Positions 1 to 8,844 of a stretch of 64,000 nt of DNA are shown one piece after another. Made by a program: the position numbers and the translations under genes. This DNA comes from Janthinobacterium psychrotolerans. Lineage in GTDB: Bacteria; Pseudomonadota; Gammaproteobacteria; Burkholderiales; Burkholderiaceae_D. The DNA is taken from the NCBI RefSeq assembly GCF_001677885.1, contig NZ_LOCQ01000041.1:22215-86214 (forward strand). Reading direction: 5' to 3'. Within the stretch, counting starts at the first letter, position 1. Each line of letters starts with the position of its first letter. Below the pieces are notes generated by a model. That model made no database searches and was not told the origin of the DNA. It worked only from the letters and a program-made list of their open reading frames with translations.

Positions 1-396
1 TTGCAGCTGCGCGCGCACGCGGGCGCACACTTCGGGCATGCGCAGCGGCTTGCCGATATAGTCGACGGCGCCGATGTCGAAGCCGGCCACCACGTCGTCG
101 GTGCCGGTCCTGGCGCTCATGAAGATGACGGGGATGCGCCGCGTCAGCGGATTTTGCTTGAGCTGGTGGCAGGTTTCGAAACCGTCCATGTCGGGCATCA
201 CCACATCGAGCAGGATCAGGTCGGGCTGGGCGCGCTCGGCAATAGCGAGCGCTCGCTCTCCAGATAGGGCCACGTAGACCTGGTAGCCTTGTTCGCTCAT
301 CAATTTGCGCAGCAGCTCCAGGTTGGCCGGCGCATCATCAACGATCAATATCGCGGCTACGCGACGTTGCGCATATGCCATGCTGCCTGGACTCAT
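1..396 (-). CDS. Response regulator receiver protein (C-terminus cut by window edge)
   Basis: Reading right to left, this encodes a CheY-like receiver domain: an acidic pair near residues 20-21 (IVDDAP), the phospho-acceptor Asp64 in LLDVVMPDMDG, and the conserved Lys in YIGKPLR. The stretch TGTDDVVAGFDVGAVDYIGKP is typical of receiver domains that precede an output domain such as GGDEF or HD-GYP, but the output part lies outside the window, so the function cannot be assigned. I chose the ATG at 396 because GAGG lies about 9 nt upstream; an in-frame ATG at 381 is possible. At least 132 residues are visible. Confidence 0.85.
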   Translation of the reverse strand, partial: MSPGSMAYAQRRVAAILIVDDAPANLELLRKLMSEQGYQVYVALSGERALAIAERAQPDLILLDVVMPDMDGFETCHQLKQNPLTRRIPVIFMSARTGTDDVVAGFDIGAVDYIGKPLRMPEVCARVRAQLQ

Positions 397-596
397 TGCT
401 GCCGGCCTCTATCTGATGGGTAGCACAGGCCAGCGATGCCACAGGAATCTGACCTGATATTAAAGTTACACTTTGATACAGATCATACCGCTTCGGCAAT
501 TTGTTTGGTGAAAAATCTAAGCTTTGTGTTGCGGAAATCATTGTAATAATGCTATGCCCGCAGCCCGGACAGGGCGGCGGGCATGTTGCAAGTCGC

Positions 597-1790
597 TTAC
601 AGCTTGGCGGCGATGAGTTTGCCCAGGATGGCGATGCCCTCACGGATACGCTCTGGCGGCACCGTCACGAACGACAGGCGCAGGGTATTGGTTTCGGGCG
701 CGTTGGCGTAGAACGGCGCGCCGGGAACGAAGGCGACCTGCTGGGCGATTGCTTCGTCGAGCAGGGCCATGGCGTCGATATGCCCGGGCAGGGTGACCCA
801 GATAAACATGCCGCCTTCGGGCCGGGTCCACGTCACGCCGGCCGGGAAGTGTTCTTGCAGCGCCTGCAGCATGGCCTGGCACTGGTCGCCGTACAGGGTG
901 CGGATTTTCGGAATATGCTGCTCCAGAAAGCCGTCCTTGATCACCTCATGCACCACCATCTGTGTCAGTTGCGAGGTGTGCAGGTCGGCCGCCTGCTTGG
1001 CCAGTTCCAGGCGGCGCACCAGTGGCGGCGGCGCCACCACGTAGCCCAGGCGGATGCCGGGCGTGAGCACTTTCGAGAACGAGCCCATGTAGATCACGCC
1101 GTCCGGATTCATGTTCAGCATCTTCGGATACGGCTCGCCGCTGTAGCTCAGGGCCCCGTAAGGATCGTCTTCGATCAGCGGCAGGCCGTGGCGGGCGCAG
1201 GTTTCCACCAGTTCCATGCGGCGCGCCACCGACAGGCTGCGGCCGGTCGGGTTCTGGAAGTTCGGCAGCGCATACAGCAGGCGCGCGCCGTCGGCGACCG
1301 GATCGACCGACGACGGCACCAGGCCTTCGTCATCGGTGTCGACCGACATGAACTGCGGACGGTACACGGAAAACGCCTGCAGCGCGCCCAGGTAGCTCGG
1401 GGTTTCGACCAGCACGCGGCTGCCTTCGTCGATCAGCACCTTGCCCAGCAAGTCCAGCGCCTGCTGCGAACCCGACGTCATCAAGACCTGTTCCGGCGCG
1501 ATCACGCTGCTGGCGGTCGACAGGGAATCGGCGATCCACTGGCGCAGCGGCAGGTAGCCGTCGGTCGGGCCGTATTGCAGCGCCACCTTGCCGTTGTTCG
1601 ACAGCACCTTGTCGAAGGCCGCCTTCATTTCGCCGACCGGGAAGGTGGCGGGCGACGGCAGGCCGCCGGCAAAGGAGATGATCTCGGGGCGCTGCGTGAT
1701 TTTCAGGATTTCGCGGATGAACGAGCTTTGCAGCTGTTCCGCGCGTTCGGCAAAGCGCCACTGGATCGGATTCGGGTTCTCAATTTTCAT
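597..1790 (-). CDS. PLP-dependent aminotransferase, class I/II (2-aminoadipate transaminase-like)
   Basis: About 397 residues with the fold-type I aminotransferase signature: YGPTDGYLPLRQWI near the start, SGSQQALDLLGKVL, NPTGRS, EDDPYGALSY, and the PLP lysine in MGSFSKVLTPGIRLGYV. It most resembles LysN / AraT-type enzymes, which transfer amino groups from aromatic amino acids or 2-aminoadipate to 2-oxoglutarate in the cytoplasm. It lacks the GntR helix-turn-helix of MocR proteins such as the gene at 4326. The reading frame stays open to about 2009, but the family's usual N-terminus begins at the ATG at 1790. The exact substrate cannot be read from sequence. Confidence 0.88.
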   Translation of the reverse strand: MKIENPNPIQWRFAERAEQLQSSFIREILKITQRPEIISFAGGLPSPATFPVGEMKAAFDKVLSNNGKVALQYGPTDGYLPLRQWIADSLSTASSVIAPEQVLMTSGSQQALDLLGKVLIDEGSRVLVETPSYLGALQAFSVYRPQFMSVDTDDEGLVPSSVDPVADGARLLYALPNFQNPTGRSLSVARRMELVETCARHGLPLIEDDPYGALSYSGEPYPKMLNMNPDGVIYMGSFSKVLTPGIRLGYVVAPPPLVRRLELAKQAADLHTSQLTQMVVHEVIKDGFLEQHIPKIRTLYGDQCQAMLQALQEHFPAGVTWTRPEGGMFIWVTLPGHIDAMALLDEAIAQQVAFVPGAPFYANAPETNTLRLSFVTVPPERIREGIAILGKLIAAKL

Positions 1791-2083
1791 GCGTGTCTCA
1801 CGGAAGATGCCGAGCTGCGCCGGCTGGTTGTATGGTCCGCTTGTGGCGGCCTTGTACGGGCGCCACCGGATAGGCACCGCCCAAACTGCCCGGCTATTGT
1901 ACGACGGACTTGCCCGCATGCCCATGGTGGCCGCTGGCGCGTCTTGTCTCAGCTTGCGCCCGGGCGCCGCCTTATCACGACAGAGCCGTCGTTTATTGAT
2001 CCAGGTCATTGAAACAAACGGGGAGCGATCCTAAAGTGCAACCGCCCCTCACGGGATTTAAAACTATCGCACTGGAGACGACT

Positions 2084-3253
2084 ATGTCAGTTGTTGAACA
2101 AACATTTGGATTCTTTACGCCGACCGTGGCGTTGATGGGGGTGGGCTGCGCCAAGGAAATCGGCCCGCAAGCCAGGTCGCTGGGGGCCCGTCACGCCTTC
2201 CTGTGCACCGACGCAGGCATGGTGCGCCTGGGCCTGGCGGAAAAAGTTACGCACATGCTGGAAGCGGCAGGCATCAAGGTGACGGTATTTGGCGGGGCCG
2301 AGCCCAACCCCACCGACCGCAACGTGCACGACGGCGTGGCGCTATACCAGGCCCACGCCTGCGACGCCATCGTGACGCTGGGCGGCGGCAGTGCGCACGA
2401 CTGCGGCAAGGGCATCGGCATGGTGATCGGCAATGGCGGCCACATCCGCGACTACGAAGGCCTGGACAAGACGACCAAACCCATGCCGCCGTTCCTGGCC
2501 GTCAACACCACGGCAGGCACCGCCGCGGAGATGACGCGCTTTTGCATCATTACCAACACCGATACGCATGTGAAGATGGCGCTGGTGGACTGGCGCTGCA
2601 CGCCCGATATCGCCATCAACGATCCGCTGCTGATGGTCGACATGCCGGCCAGCCTGACCGCCGCAACCGGCATGGACGCCCTGACGCATGCCATCGAAGC
2701 ATATGTGTCCACGATTGCCACGCCCATCACCGACGCCTGCGCCCTGCAAGCCATCGTCCTGATCGCCGAGTGGCTGCGACCGGCCGTGGCCCGCGGCACC
2801 AATGTGCAAGCGCGCGACAAGATGGCCTACGCCGAGTACCTGGCGGGAATGGCCTTCAACAGCGCCAGCCTGGGCTACGTGCACGCCATGGCGCACCAGC
2901 TGGGCGGCTTCTACAACCTGCCCCATGGTGTTTGTAATGCCGTGCTTCTGCCCGAGGTGTGCGCCTTCAATCTGATTGCCTGCCCACAGCGCTATGCCGA
3001 CATTGCGCAAGCTCTGGGGGAAAACACCAGCGGCTTGTCCACCATTGCCGCCGCCGAGAAAGCCATCGACGCCATCCGGCGGCTGGCGCGCGATGTGGGC
3101 ATCCCCCAAAATCTCACCGCCTTGGGCGTGCTGGAAAAGGATCTTGAAGCCATGGCCGTCAATGCCAGGAAGGACGCCTGCCAGGCCACCAACCCGCGCA
3201 CCGCCACGCAGGAGCAGGTGGTGGAGATCTTCAAGGCAGCCCTGGTCGCCTGA
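2084..3253 (+). CDS. Iron-containing alcohol dehydrogenase
   Basis: 389 residues matching group III (Fe-dependent) alcohol dehydrogenases such as Zymomonas AdhB, E. coli YiaY and FucO. Visible motifs are the NAD-binding GGGSAHDCGKG, the threonine-rich NTTAGTAAEMTRF, and the metal-site segments GMDALTHAIEAYVS and HAMAHQLGGFYNLPHGVCNA, whose Asp/His residues coordinate the metal. It should interconvert alcohols and aldehydes with NAD(H) in the cytoplasm. GGAG lies 7 nt before the ATG, which fixes the start. It stands alone between leftward genes. Substrate is unknown; ethanol or a short diol is a guess from the family. Confidence 0.92.
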   Translation: MSVVEQTFGFFTPTVALMGVGCAKEIGPQARSLGARHAFLCTDAGMVRLGLAEKVTHMLEAAGIKVTVFGGAEPNPTDRNVHDGVALYQAHACDAIVTLGGGSAHDCGKGIGMVIGNGGHIRDYEGLDKTTKPMPPFLAVNTTAGTAAEMTRFCIITNTDTHVKMALVDWRCTPDIAINDPLLMVDMPASLTAATGMDALTHAIEAYVSTIATPITDACALQAIVLIAEWLRPAVARGTNVQARDKMAYAEYLAGMAFNSASLGYVHAMAHQLGGFYNLPHGVCNAVLLPEVCAFNLIACPQRYADIAQALGENTSGLSTIAAAEKAIDAIRRLARDVGIPQNLTALGVLEKDLEAMAVNARKDACQATNPRTATQEQVVEIFKAALVA

Positions 3254-3313
3254 TCAGATGTTTCACCCCGCTCCAGCCAGCGCGGTTGCTGCGGGCCGCT
3301 GCCCAGCCTCGCC

Positions 3314-4222
3314 TTATTTCAGCTTGCGCCCGGCCGCCACCACCGCGATCACGGCGCCGGCAAACAGCAGGCTGTCGCTCGCCAGCGGCTCGCCGAGCAG
3401 CACGGCCGCGCCCAGCAGGGTCAGAAACGGCTGCAGCAGCTGCGTCTGGCCCACCCGCGCCACGCCACCGAGGGCCATGCCGCGGTACCAGAAGAAAAAG
3501 CCGATCAGCATGGAAAACACCGAGATATAGGCAAAGCCGCCCCAGGCCTGCACGCTGGCCTGGGCCAGCAGCGTGCGCTGCGGCCAGGCATGCCATAGCA
3601 CCACCGGCAGCACGAACGGCGCGGCCAGCACCAGCGCCCAGCAGATCACCTGCTGGCCTGGCATGGCTTGCGCCAGGCGCCCGCCTTCGGCATAGCCAAG
3701 CGCACCCAGCAGCACGGCGGCGAACATCAGCCAGTCGGCCGCATGAAAGCTGCCGCCACCCTGGCGCAGCGCGAAGGCCACCACCAGCGCCGTACCCGTC
3801 ACGGCCATCAGCCAGAAGGCCGGCGAGGGGCGCTCCTTGCCGCGCAAGACGGCAAAGACGGCCGTGGCCAGTGGCAGGATGCCGACCAGCACGGCGCCGT
3901 GCGCGGCCGGCAGGCTGCGCATGGCGAGCGAAGTCAGCAGTGGAAAACCGATCACGCAGCCGGCCGCCACCAGCGCCAGCGGCAGCCACTGGCCGCGATG
4001 GGGCGGTGCGGCCCGCTGATGCCACAGCCACAGCGCCGCCAGGCCGGCCGCCACCAGTGCGCGGCCCAGCGCCACGAAGATGGCCGGCAGTTCCGCCACC
4101 GCCAGCCGCGTGAACGGCAGGGTCAGGCTGAACATTGTCACGGCGATCAAGCCCAGCAGCAGGCCCTTGCGGTCGTCGCCGAGGCGGGGCAGGGTGGTGG
4201 CGAGGGAGGTGGTGGTCGGCAT
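3314..4222 (-). CDS. EamA/DMT-family transporter
   Basis: 302 residues with about ten hydrophobic segments in two repeated EamA halves (roughly residues 22-150 and 165-295), the layout of drug/metabolite exporters such as RhtA, YdcZ relatives and YedA. The protein sits in the inner membrane; many relatives export amino acids or metabolites, and some import. It is divergent from the MocR-type regulator at 4326 with about 100 bp between them. Divergent MocR-transporter pairs are common, and the regulator often controls the transporter. AGGA about 7 nt upstream supports the ATG at 4222. Confidence 0.87.
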   Translation of the reverse strand: MPTTTSLATTLPRLGDDRKGLLLGLIAVTMFSLTLPFTRLAVAELPAIFVALGRALVAAGLAALWLWHQRAAPPHRGQWLPLALVAAGCVIGFPLLTSLAMRSLPAAHGAVLVGILPLATAVFAVLRGKERPSPAFWLMAVTGTALVVAFALRQGGGSFHAADWLMFAAVLLGALGYAEGGRLAQAMPGQQVICWALVLAAPFVLPVVLWHAWPQRTLLAQASVQAWGGFAYISVFSMLIGFFFWYRGMALGGVARVGQTQLLQPFLTLLGAAVLLGEPLASDSLLFAGAVIAVVAAGRKLK

Positions 4223-4275
4223 GGGTTTTCCTGCTCATGAAGTGGAAGTCAGTGCTATGCTAGGCGTGGTAGCAG

Positions 4276-4317
4276 TACAGTACAAATACACTTTGCTGCA
4301 TACTTTTTAATACTGTA
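4276..4317. promoter_or_regulatory. Inverted TACAGTA / TACTGTA pair, candidate MocR operator
   Basis: The only intergenic DNA between the divergent DMT transporter and MocR gene contains TACAGTA at 4276-4282 and its reverse complement TACTGTA at 4311-4317, start-to-start distance 35 bp. MocR-type regulators usually bind two spaced half-sites near their own promoter. Assignment is inference. Confidence 0.35.
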
Positions 4318-4325
4318 ATGGTCGC

Positions 4326-5771
4326 ATGAACAATACACCGGCTGCCTTGCTCCATTTGCTCGCGCGCGGCGCGGGCGAAACCCTGATCGACCAGATCGTG
4401 CGCTCGCTGGCCGCGCGGATCGACGACAAGCTGCTGCGCGGCGGCGCGCGCATGCCGTCGATCCGCCAGTGCGCGGCCAGCCTGCAGGTCTCCTGCGCCA
4501 CCATCGTCGCCAGCTACGACAAGCTGGTGGCGCGCGACTACCTCGAATCGCGGCGCGGCGCCGGCTTTTACGTGCGCGAACGCGCGGCGCTGCACACGCC
4601 GCTGCCGCCAGCCACCGCGGCGCCCGGCGCGCCGCAGCCGATGGACGTGGTCTGGCTGATCCGCAATATGTTCCGCCAGGCGCCCGGCCAGGCCGCGCCC
4701 GGCTCGGGCATGCTGCCGCCCGAATGGCTCGATGGCGATCTGGTGGCGCGCGCGCTGCGCGATGTCAGCCGCCAGAGCGGCGCATCGATGATCAGCTATG
4801 GCCTGCCGCAGGGCTTCCTGCCGCTGCGCCAGCAACTGCAGATCAAGCTGGCCGGCCTGGAAATCGCCTGCCCGCCCGAGCAGATCGTCACCACCGTGGG
4901 CGTGATGCAGGCGCTGGACCTGGTGGCGCGCGAGTTCGCCCGTCCCGGCGATACCATCTTTGTCGACGATCCCGCCTACTGGCTGATGTTCGGCGCCTTT
5001 GCCGCCATGGGCATGCAGGTGATCGGCATCCCGCGCTTGAAGGACGGTCCCGATATCGCCGTGCTGGAACGGCTGGCGGCCGTGCACCGCCCGAAGCTGT
5101 ATGTGATCAATTCGGTGCTGCATAATCCCAGCTCGACCTCCTTGTCGGCCGCCAAGGCTTACCAGGTGCTGCGCCTGGCCGAACAGCATGACTTCCTGGT
5201 GGTCGAAGACGATATTTATTGCGACATGCACCCCGGCGCCGCCAGCACGACGCAGCCGGCCACGCGCCTGGCCGCGCTGGACCAGCTGCGCCGCGTGATC
5301 TACCTCGGCGGTTTTTCAAAAAGCCTGGCGGCCAACCTGCGCGTGGGTTTTATCGCGACCTCGCCGGAACGGGCGCAGCGCCTGGCCGACCGCAAGATGC
5401 TGGCCACGCTCACCAGCAGCGATATCGGCGAGCGCGTGGTCTACAAGATTCTGTCGCAGGGCCTGTACCGCAAGCATGCCGAACGCCTGCGCGCGCGCCT
5501 CGACCAGGTGCGCGAGCCGACGTATCGGCGCATGGAACGCGCCGGCCTGCGCTTCGAACCGGCCCAGGCGGGTATGTTTGTCTGGGCCGATACGGGCCGC
5601 GACACCAGTGTGCTGGCCGAACAGGCGCTGGCCGAAGGGCTGGTATTGGGCCCCGGCAGCCTGTTTTCGCCGCGCCAGCTGCCGTCGACCCATATGCGGC
5701 TGAACCTGGCAACGGTGCAGGAAGAGCGGGTGTGGGATTTTTTCGATCGCGCGCTGGGTGCCGAGGCATAG
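4326..5771 (+). CDS. MocR/PdxR-type transcriptional regulator (GntR HTH fused to aminotransferase)
   Basis: 481 residues. Residues about 10-75 form a GntR-type winged helix-turn-helix (ARMPSIRQCAASLQVSCATI followed by YDKLVARDYLESRRGAGFYV). From about 110 to the end it is a fold-type I aminotransferase-like domain with YGLPQGFLPLRQQL, VEDDIYCDMHP and the PLP lysine in LGGFSKSLAANLRVGF. Such proteins bind PLP and act as regulators, typically of PLP synthesis, GABA use, taurine use or amino-acid export. The divergent DMT exporter at 3314-4222 is the most likely target. Effector unknown. Confidence 0.9.
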   Translation: MNNTPAALLHLLARGAGETLIDQIVRSLAARIDDKLLRGGARMPSIRQCAASLQVSCATIVASYDKLVARDYLESRRGAGFYVRERAALHTPLPPATAAPGAPQPMDVVWLIRNMFRQAPGQAAPGSGMLPPEWLDGDLVARALRDVSRQSGASMISYGLPQGFLPLRQQLQIKLAGLEIACPPEQIVTTVGVMQALDLVAREFARPGDTIFVDDPAYWLMFGAFAAMGMQVIGIPRLKDGPDIAVLERLAAVHRPKLYVINSVLHNPSSTSLSAAKAYQVLRLAEQHDFLVVEDDIYCDMHPGAASTTQPATRLAALDQLRRVIYLGGFSKSLAANLRVGFIATSPERAQRLADRKMLATLTSSDIGERVVYKILSQGLYRKHAERLRARLDQVREPTYRRMERAGLRFEPAQAGMFVWADTGRDTSVLAEQALAEGLVLGPGSLFSPRQLPSTHMRLNLATVQEERVWDFFDRALGAEA

Positions 5772-5772
5772 C

Positions 5773-5895
5773 AGCTTCGTGTCGGCCAGCGTTTCGATGG
5801 GCAACCTGGGTTTTTCTACCGTTGGCATCTCGGATGCGACCTTTACCTTCGAGCAGCTGCTGGAAATGAATAAATATGTACTCTCGTTCAGTTAA
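5773..5895 (+). pseudogene. Possible remnant of a coding sequence
   Basis: Directly after the MocR stop codon there is a 41-codon open stretch with a protein-like composition (reads SFVSASVSMGNLGF, then FTFEQLLEMNKYVL), no start-side counterpart and no plausible ribosome site. Its TAA stop lies in the first bases of the MITE-like element. It looks like the 3' tail of a gene whose front is gone. I do not recognise the family, and a chance open frame is possible. Confidence 0.3.
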
Positions 5896-6140
5896 GCTGT
5901 CTGACGCATGTAAATGCGAAGGCTTACCAACGTAAAAATGGCGGGCCGGAAACGCGAGCCTGAGAAAATGCCGATGGCGGCGTTGCAGCTCCTCGCCGTA
6001 GATGCGTACTGTCTTCGTCGCTGCGCCTTGCCCTCGACATTTTTCAGGCTCGCTTGGCCCGGGGTTCCTGTGCGGGCGACTGGGGTTTTAATCCGTTTTG
6101 CAGCTTTACCGGGAGCCTATTGACACTAACCGAACGGCAT
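5885..6140. mobile_element. MITE-like repeat, copy A
   Basis: A ~250-bp non-coding element that recurs at 52618-52871. The left end GTTCAGTTAAGCTGTC and the right end GACACTAACCGAAC are imperfect inverted repeats of each other. The central part, about 5938-6065, is almost identical between copies. Inside it GCGAGCCTGAGAAAATG (left) faces CATTTTTCAGGCTCGC (right), so a long stem-loop can form. No transposase is encoded. Small open frames inside are not convincing genes. Confidence 0.7.
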
Positions 6141-6269
6141 TAGGGTCGCCTGTGTATTGGGCCACATTCCGGCATCAACGCCGATCCAGATGAATCAGGC
6201 ATGCCGGTCAGAGCTGTTTCAAATTCAGGCCCTGACAGCTGGGTACCGAGAATATTTGCATGTTGGCAT

Positions 6270-6297
6270 CTTGAAATCGCCGCCGCCATCCCCAATT
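6270..6297 (+). promoter_or_regulatory. Sigma-32 (RpoH) heat-shock promoter of htpG
   Basis: CTTGAAA at 6270-6276, a 13-nt spacer and CCCCAATT at 6290-6297 match the RpoH consensus CTTGAAA-N(11-16)-CCCCATnT well. It lies 40 bp upstream of the htpG start, as expected for a heat-shock gene. Confidence 0.75.
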
Positions 6298-6336
6298 CTC
6301 TGACACTCGTCCCATTCACAAGACTATGAGGTAAAC

Positions 6337-8256
6337 ATGGCTGTCTCCGAAAAGCAAACACTGGGTTTCCAGACCGAAGTCAAGCAGATGCTGCATCTGA
6401 TGATCCATTCGCTGTACTCGAACAAGGAAATCTTCCTGCGCGAACTGATCTCGAACGCCTCCGACGCGGCTGATAAATTGCGCTTCGAAGCGATCGACAA
6501 TGACGCGCTGTATGGCAACGATCATGAACTGAAAATCAAGGTCAGCTTCGACAAGGAAGCGCGCACCATCACCATTTCCGACAACGGCATCGGCATGACC
6601 CGTGACGAGGCGATCTCGCACCTGGGCACCATCGCCAAGTCGGGTACCAAGGAATTCTTCGGCAAATTGTCGGGCGACCAGCAGCAGGACGCGGCCCTGA
6701 TCGGCCAGTTCGGCGTGGGCTTCTATTCGGGCTTTATCGTGGCCGACAAGATCACCGTCGACACCCGCCGCGCCGGCGCCGATGCGTCCGAAGGCGTGCG
6801 CTGGGAGTCGGCCGGCGAAGGCGACTACAGCATCGAGACGATCGAAAAAAACGGTCGCGGCACCGACATCATCCTGCACCTGCGCGAAGGCGAAGACGAA
6901 CTGCTGTCGAGCTGGAAGATCAAGTCCATCATCCGCAAATACTCGGACCATATCTCGCTGCCGATCGTGATGCGGAAAGAGGAATGGGACGACGAGAAGA
7001 AGGAAACCGTGGTCAAGGACGACCTGGAAACGGTCAACCAGGCCAGCGCGCTGTGGGCTCGCAGCAAGTCCGAGATCACGCCGGAACAGTACGAGGAATT
7101 CTACAAGCACGTCTCGCACGACTTCCAGGCGCCACTGACGCACACGCACAACCGCGTCGAAGGGCGCAGCGAATACACGCAGCTGCTGTACATCCCGGCC
7201 AAGGCGCCGTTCGACATGTGGGACCGCAACAAGCGCGGCGGCATCAAGCTGTACGTCAAGCGCGTCTTCATCATGGACGACGCCGAGCAGCTGATGCCGA
7301 CCTATTTGCGCTTCGTCAAAGGCGTGATCGATTCGTCCGACCTGCCGCTGAACGTGTCGCGTGAAATCCTGCAGGAGTCGCGCGACGTGAAGGTGATCCG
7401 CGAAGGCTCGACCAAGCGCGTGCTGGGCATGCTGGAAGAACTGGCCAACGCCGACGAGCAGGAAAAGAAGGACAAGTACGTCACGTTCTGGAAGGAATTT
7501 GGCCAGGTCCTGAAAGAGGGCATCGGCGAAGACGCGGCCAACAAGGAACGCCTGGCCAAGCTGCTGCGCTTTGCTTCGACCGCCAACGACAGCGACGAGC
7601 AGGTCACCTCGTTCGCCGACTACGTGGCGCGCATGAAGGAAGGCCAGGACAAGATTTATTACGTCACGGCCGACAACTACGCCGCCGCGAAAAACAGCCC
7701 GCACCTGGAAATCTTCCGTAAAAAAGGCGTCGAAGTGCTGCTGCTGACCGACCGCGTCGATGAATGGATGCTGTCGTTTATCCAGGACTTCGAAGGCAAG
7801 GAACTGGTGTCGGTGGCCAAGGGCGGCCTGGACCTGGGCGCGCTGGAAGACGAAGCGGAAAAGAAAGAGCACGAAGAAACCGAAACCTCGTACGCCGAGC
7901 TGGTTGGCAAGATGAAGACGGCGCTCGCTGACAAGGCCAAGGATGTGCGCGTGACGTTCCGCCTGACCGATTCGCCAGCCTGCCTGGTGGCCGACGAGAA
8001 TGAACTGTCGGGCAACCTGCTGCGCATGCTGAAAGCGGCCGGCCAGAGCGCGCCGGAATCGAAGCCGATTCTGGAGATCAACCCGAACCACCCGCTGGTA
8101 ACGCGTCTGAAATATGAAGATGCCGAAGGCGGCAAGTTCGGCGACTGGGCCAATATCCTGTTCGACCAGGCCTTGCTGGCCGAAGGCGGTTCGCTGGCCG
8201 ACCCGGCCAGTTTCGTCAAGCGCCTGAACGAATTGCTGCTCAATTCAGCGAAATAA
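6337..8256 (+). CDS. htpG: Molecular chaperone HtpG (Hsp90 family)
   Basis: 639 residues, full length for bacterial Hsp90. The N-terminal GHKL ATPase is clear: [16 protein letters not shown] (Asn that binds Mg-ATP), [14 protein letters not shown], and [13 protein letters not shown]. The middle domain carries [13 protein letters not shown] with the catalytic Arg, and a C-terminal dimerisation domain follows. HtpG is a cytosolic homodimer that remodels client proteins with DnaK. GAGG 7 nt before the ATG sets the start. A sigma-32 promoter lies upstream and a strong terminator downstream, so it is a single-gene heat-shock unit. Confidence 0.98.
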   Translation: MAVSEKQTLGFQTEVKQMLHLMIHSLYSNKEIFLRELISNASDAADKLRFEAIDNDALYGNDHELKIKVSFDKEARTITISDNGIGMTRDEAISHLGTIAKSGTKEFFGKLSGDQQQDAALIGQFGVGFYSGFIVADKITVDTRRAGADASEGVRWESAGEGDYSIETIEKNGRGTDIILHLREGEDELLSSWKIKSIIRKYSDHISLPIVMRKEEWDDEKKETVVKDDLETVNQASALWARSKSEITPEQYEEFYKHVSHDFQAPLTHTHNRVEGRSEYTQLLYIPAKAPFDMWDRNKRGGIKLYVKRVFIMDDAEQLMPTYLRFVKGVIDSSDLPLNVSREILQESRDVKVIREGSTKRVLGMLEELANADEQEKKDKYVTFWKEFGQVLKEGIGEDAANKERLAKLLRFASTANDSDEQVTSFADYVARMKEGQDKIYYVTADNYAAAKNSPHLEIFRKKGVEVLLLTDRVDEWMLSFIQDFEGKELVSVAKGGLDLGALEDEAEKKEHEETETSYAELVGKMKTALADKAKDVRVTFRLTDSPACLVADENELSGNLLRMLKAAGQSAPESKPILEINPNHPLVTRLKYEDAEGGKFGDWANILFDQALLAEGGSLADPASFVKRLNELLLNSAK

Positions 8257-8288
8257 GCACGCGCCGCCACGCCGCGGTGCATGTGGCC

Positions 8289-8327
8289 AAGCCGGTCCTT
8301 TTGTGATGAAAGGGCCGGCTTTTTTTT
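8289..8327 (+). terminator. Rho-independent terminator after htpG
   Basis: GCCGGTCCTTT (8291-8301), loop TGTGATG, AAAGGGCCGGC (8309-8319), then eight T. Stem is almost perfect (one G-T pair). Confidence 0.9.
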
Positions 8328-8347
8328 CAGGCAGGCGTTCTCGCCGT

Positions 8348-8764
8348 TCAGGCAACGAAGGCTGGCTTGCTCACCATCAGCGCGCAGATGATCAGGAACA
8401 CCGTCACCTTGATCACCAGCCAGCTCTTCAGCCGCGTGGGCGAGCGCGCGAGCTCATTTTCAAGTTGTTTTTCTTCGCGGTCGGCCCACAGGTGATCGAT
8501 GGCCTGCACGCCGACGAACAGCGCCAGCGACAGCCGCATCCAGCCGGTCTGCAGCCAGGCCCAGTGCAGCTGGTGCAGCAGCACCACGCCGCCCAGCAGC
8601 AAGATCCAGCCCGCAATGCCGATCTGCCGGTGCAGGATGTGCAAGGTGGCGCGGCCGGCGTCATTGCGCAGCAGGTGCAGCAGGCGTGGCGCCAGCAGCA
8701 GGGGGCCGACAAAGGCGATGGCGGCGGCGACGTGGATTATCAACAGCAACTGGTAGCTGGTCAT
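8348..8764 (-). CDS. Small four-helix integral membrane protein (CopD/DUF2269-like)
   Basis: 138 residues with four hydrophobic helices (about 4-28, 48-66, 72-92 and 114-133). His11 sits in helix 1 (LLIIHVAAAIAFVGPLLL), and further His residues occur in LHILHRQIGIAG and LLHQLHWAW. This is the pattern of small CopD-like / DUF2269 predicted membrane proteins, some of which bind heme or copper; binding here is inference. It is divergent from the TetR regulator at 8845 with 80 bp between them, so the regulator may control it. Confidence 0.7.
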   Translation of the reverse strand: MTSYQLLLIIHVAAAIAFVGPLLLAPRLLHLLRNDAGRATLHILHRQIGIAGWILLLGGVVLLHQLHWAWLQTGWMRLSLALFVGVQAIDHLWADREEKQLENELARSPTRLKSWLVIKVTVFLIICALMVSKPAFVA

Positions 8765-8844
8765 GGTGTTCTCGTGGTGGCGGGGAGGCAGGCCCCGGAA
8801 GCGTTTAGAATACGGGCAAGCTCACTTGCCCACTACTCGCATTC

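Noticed and set aside
552..583. Hairpin ATGCCCGC...GCGGGCAT next to the aminotransferase end
   Set aside because: No T-run on either strand, so I did not call a terminator.
501..2012. 503-codon plus-strand open frame
   Set aside because: It runs antisense to the aminotransferase, with His/Arg/Gln-rich low-complexity composition typical of GC-rich antisense frames.
5914..6123. 69-codon frame inside MITE-like copy A
   Set aside because: Not conserved as an intact frame in copy B, so the element looks non-coding.
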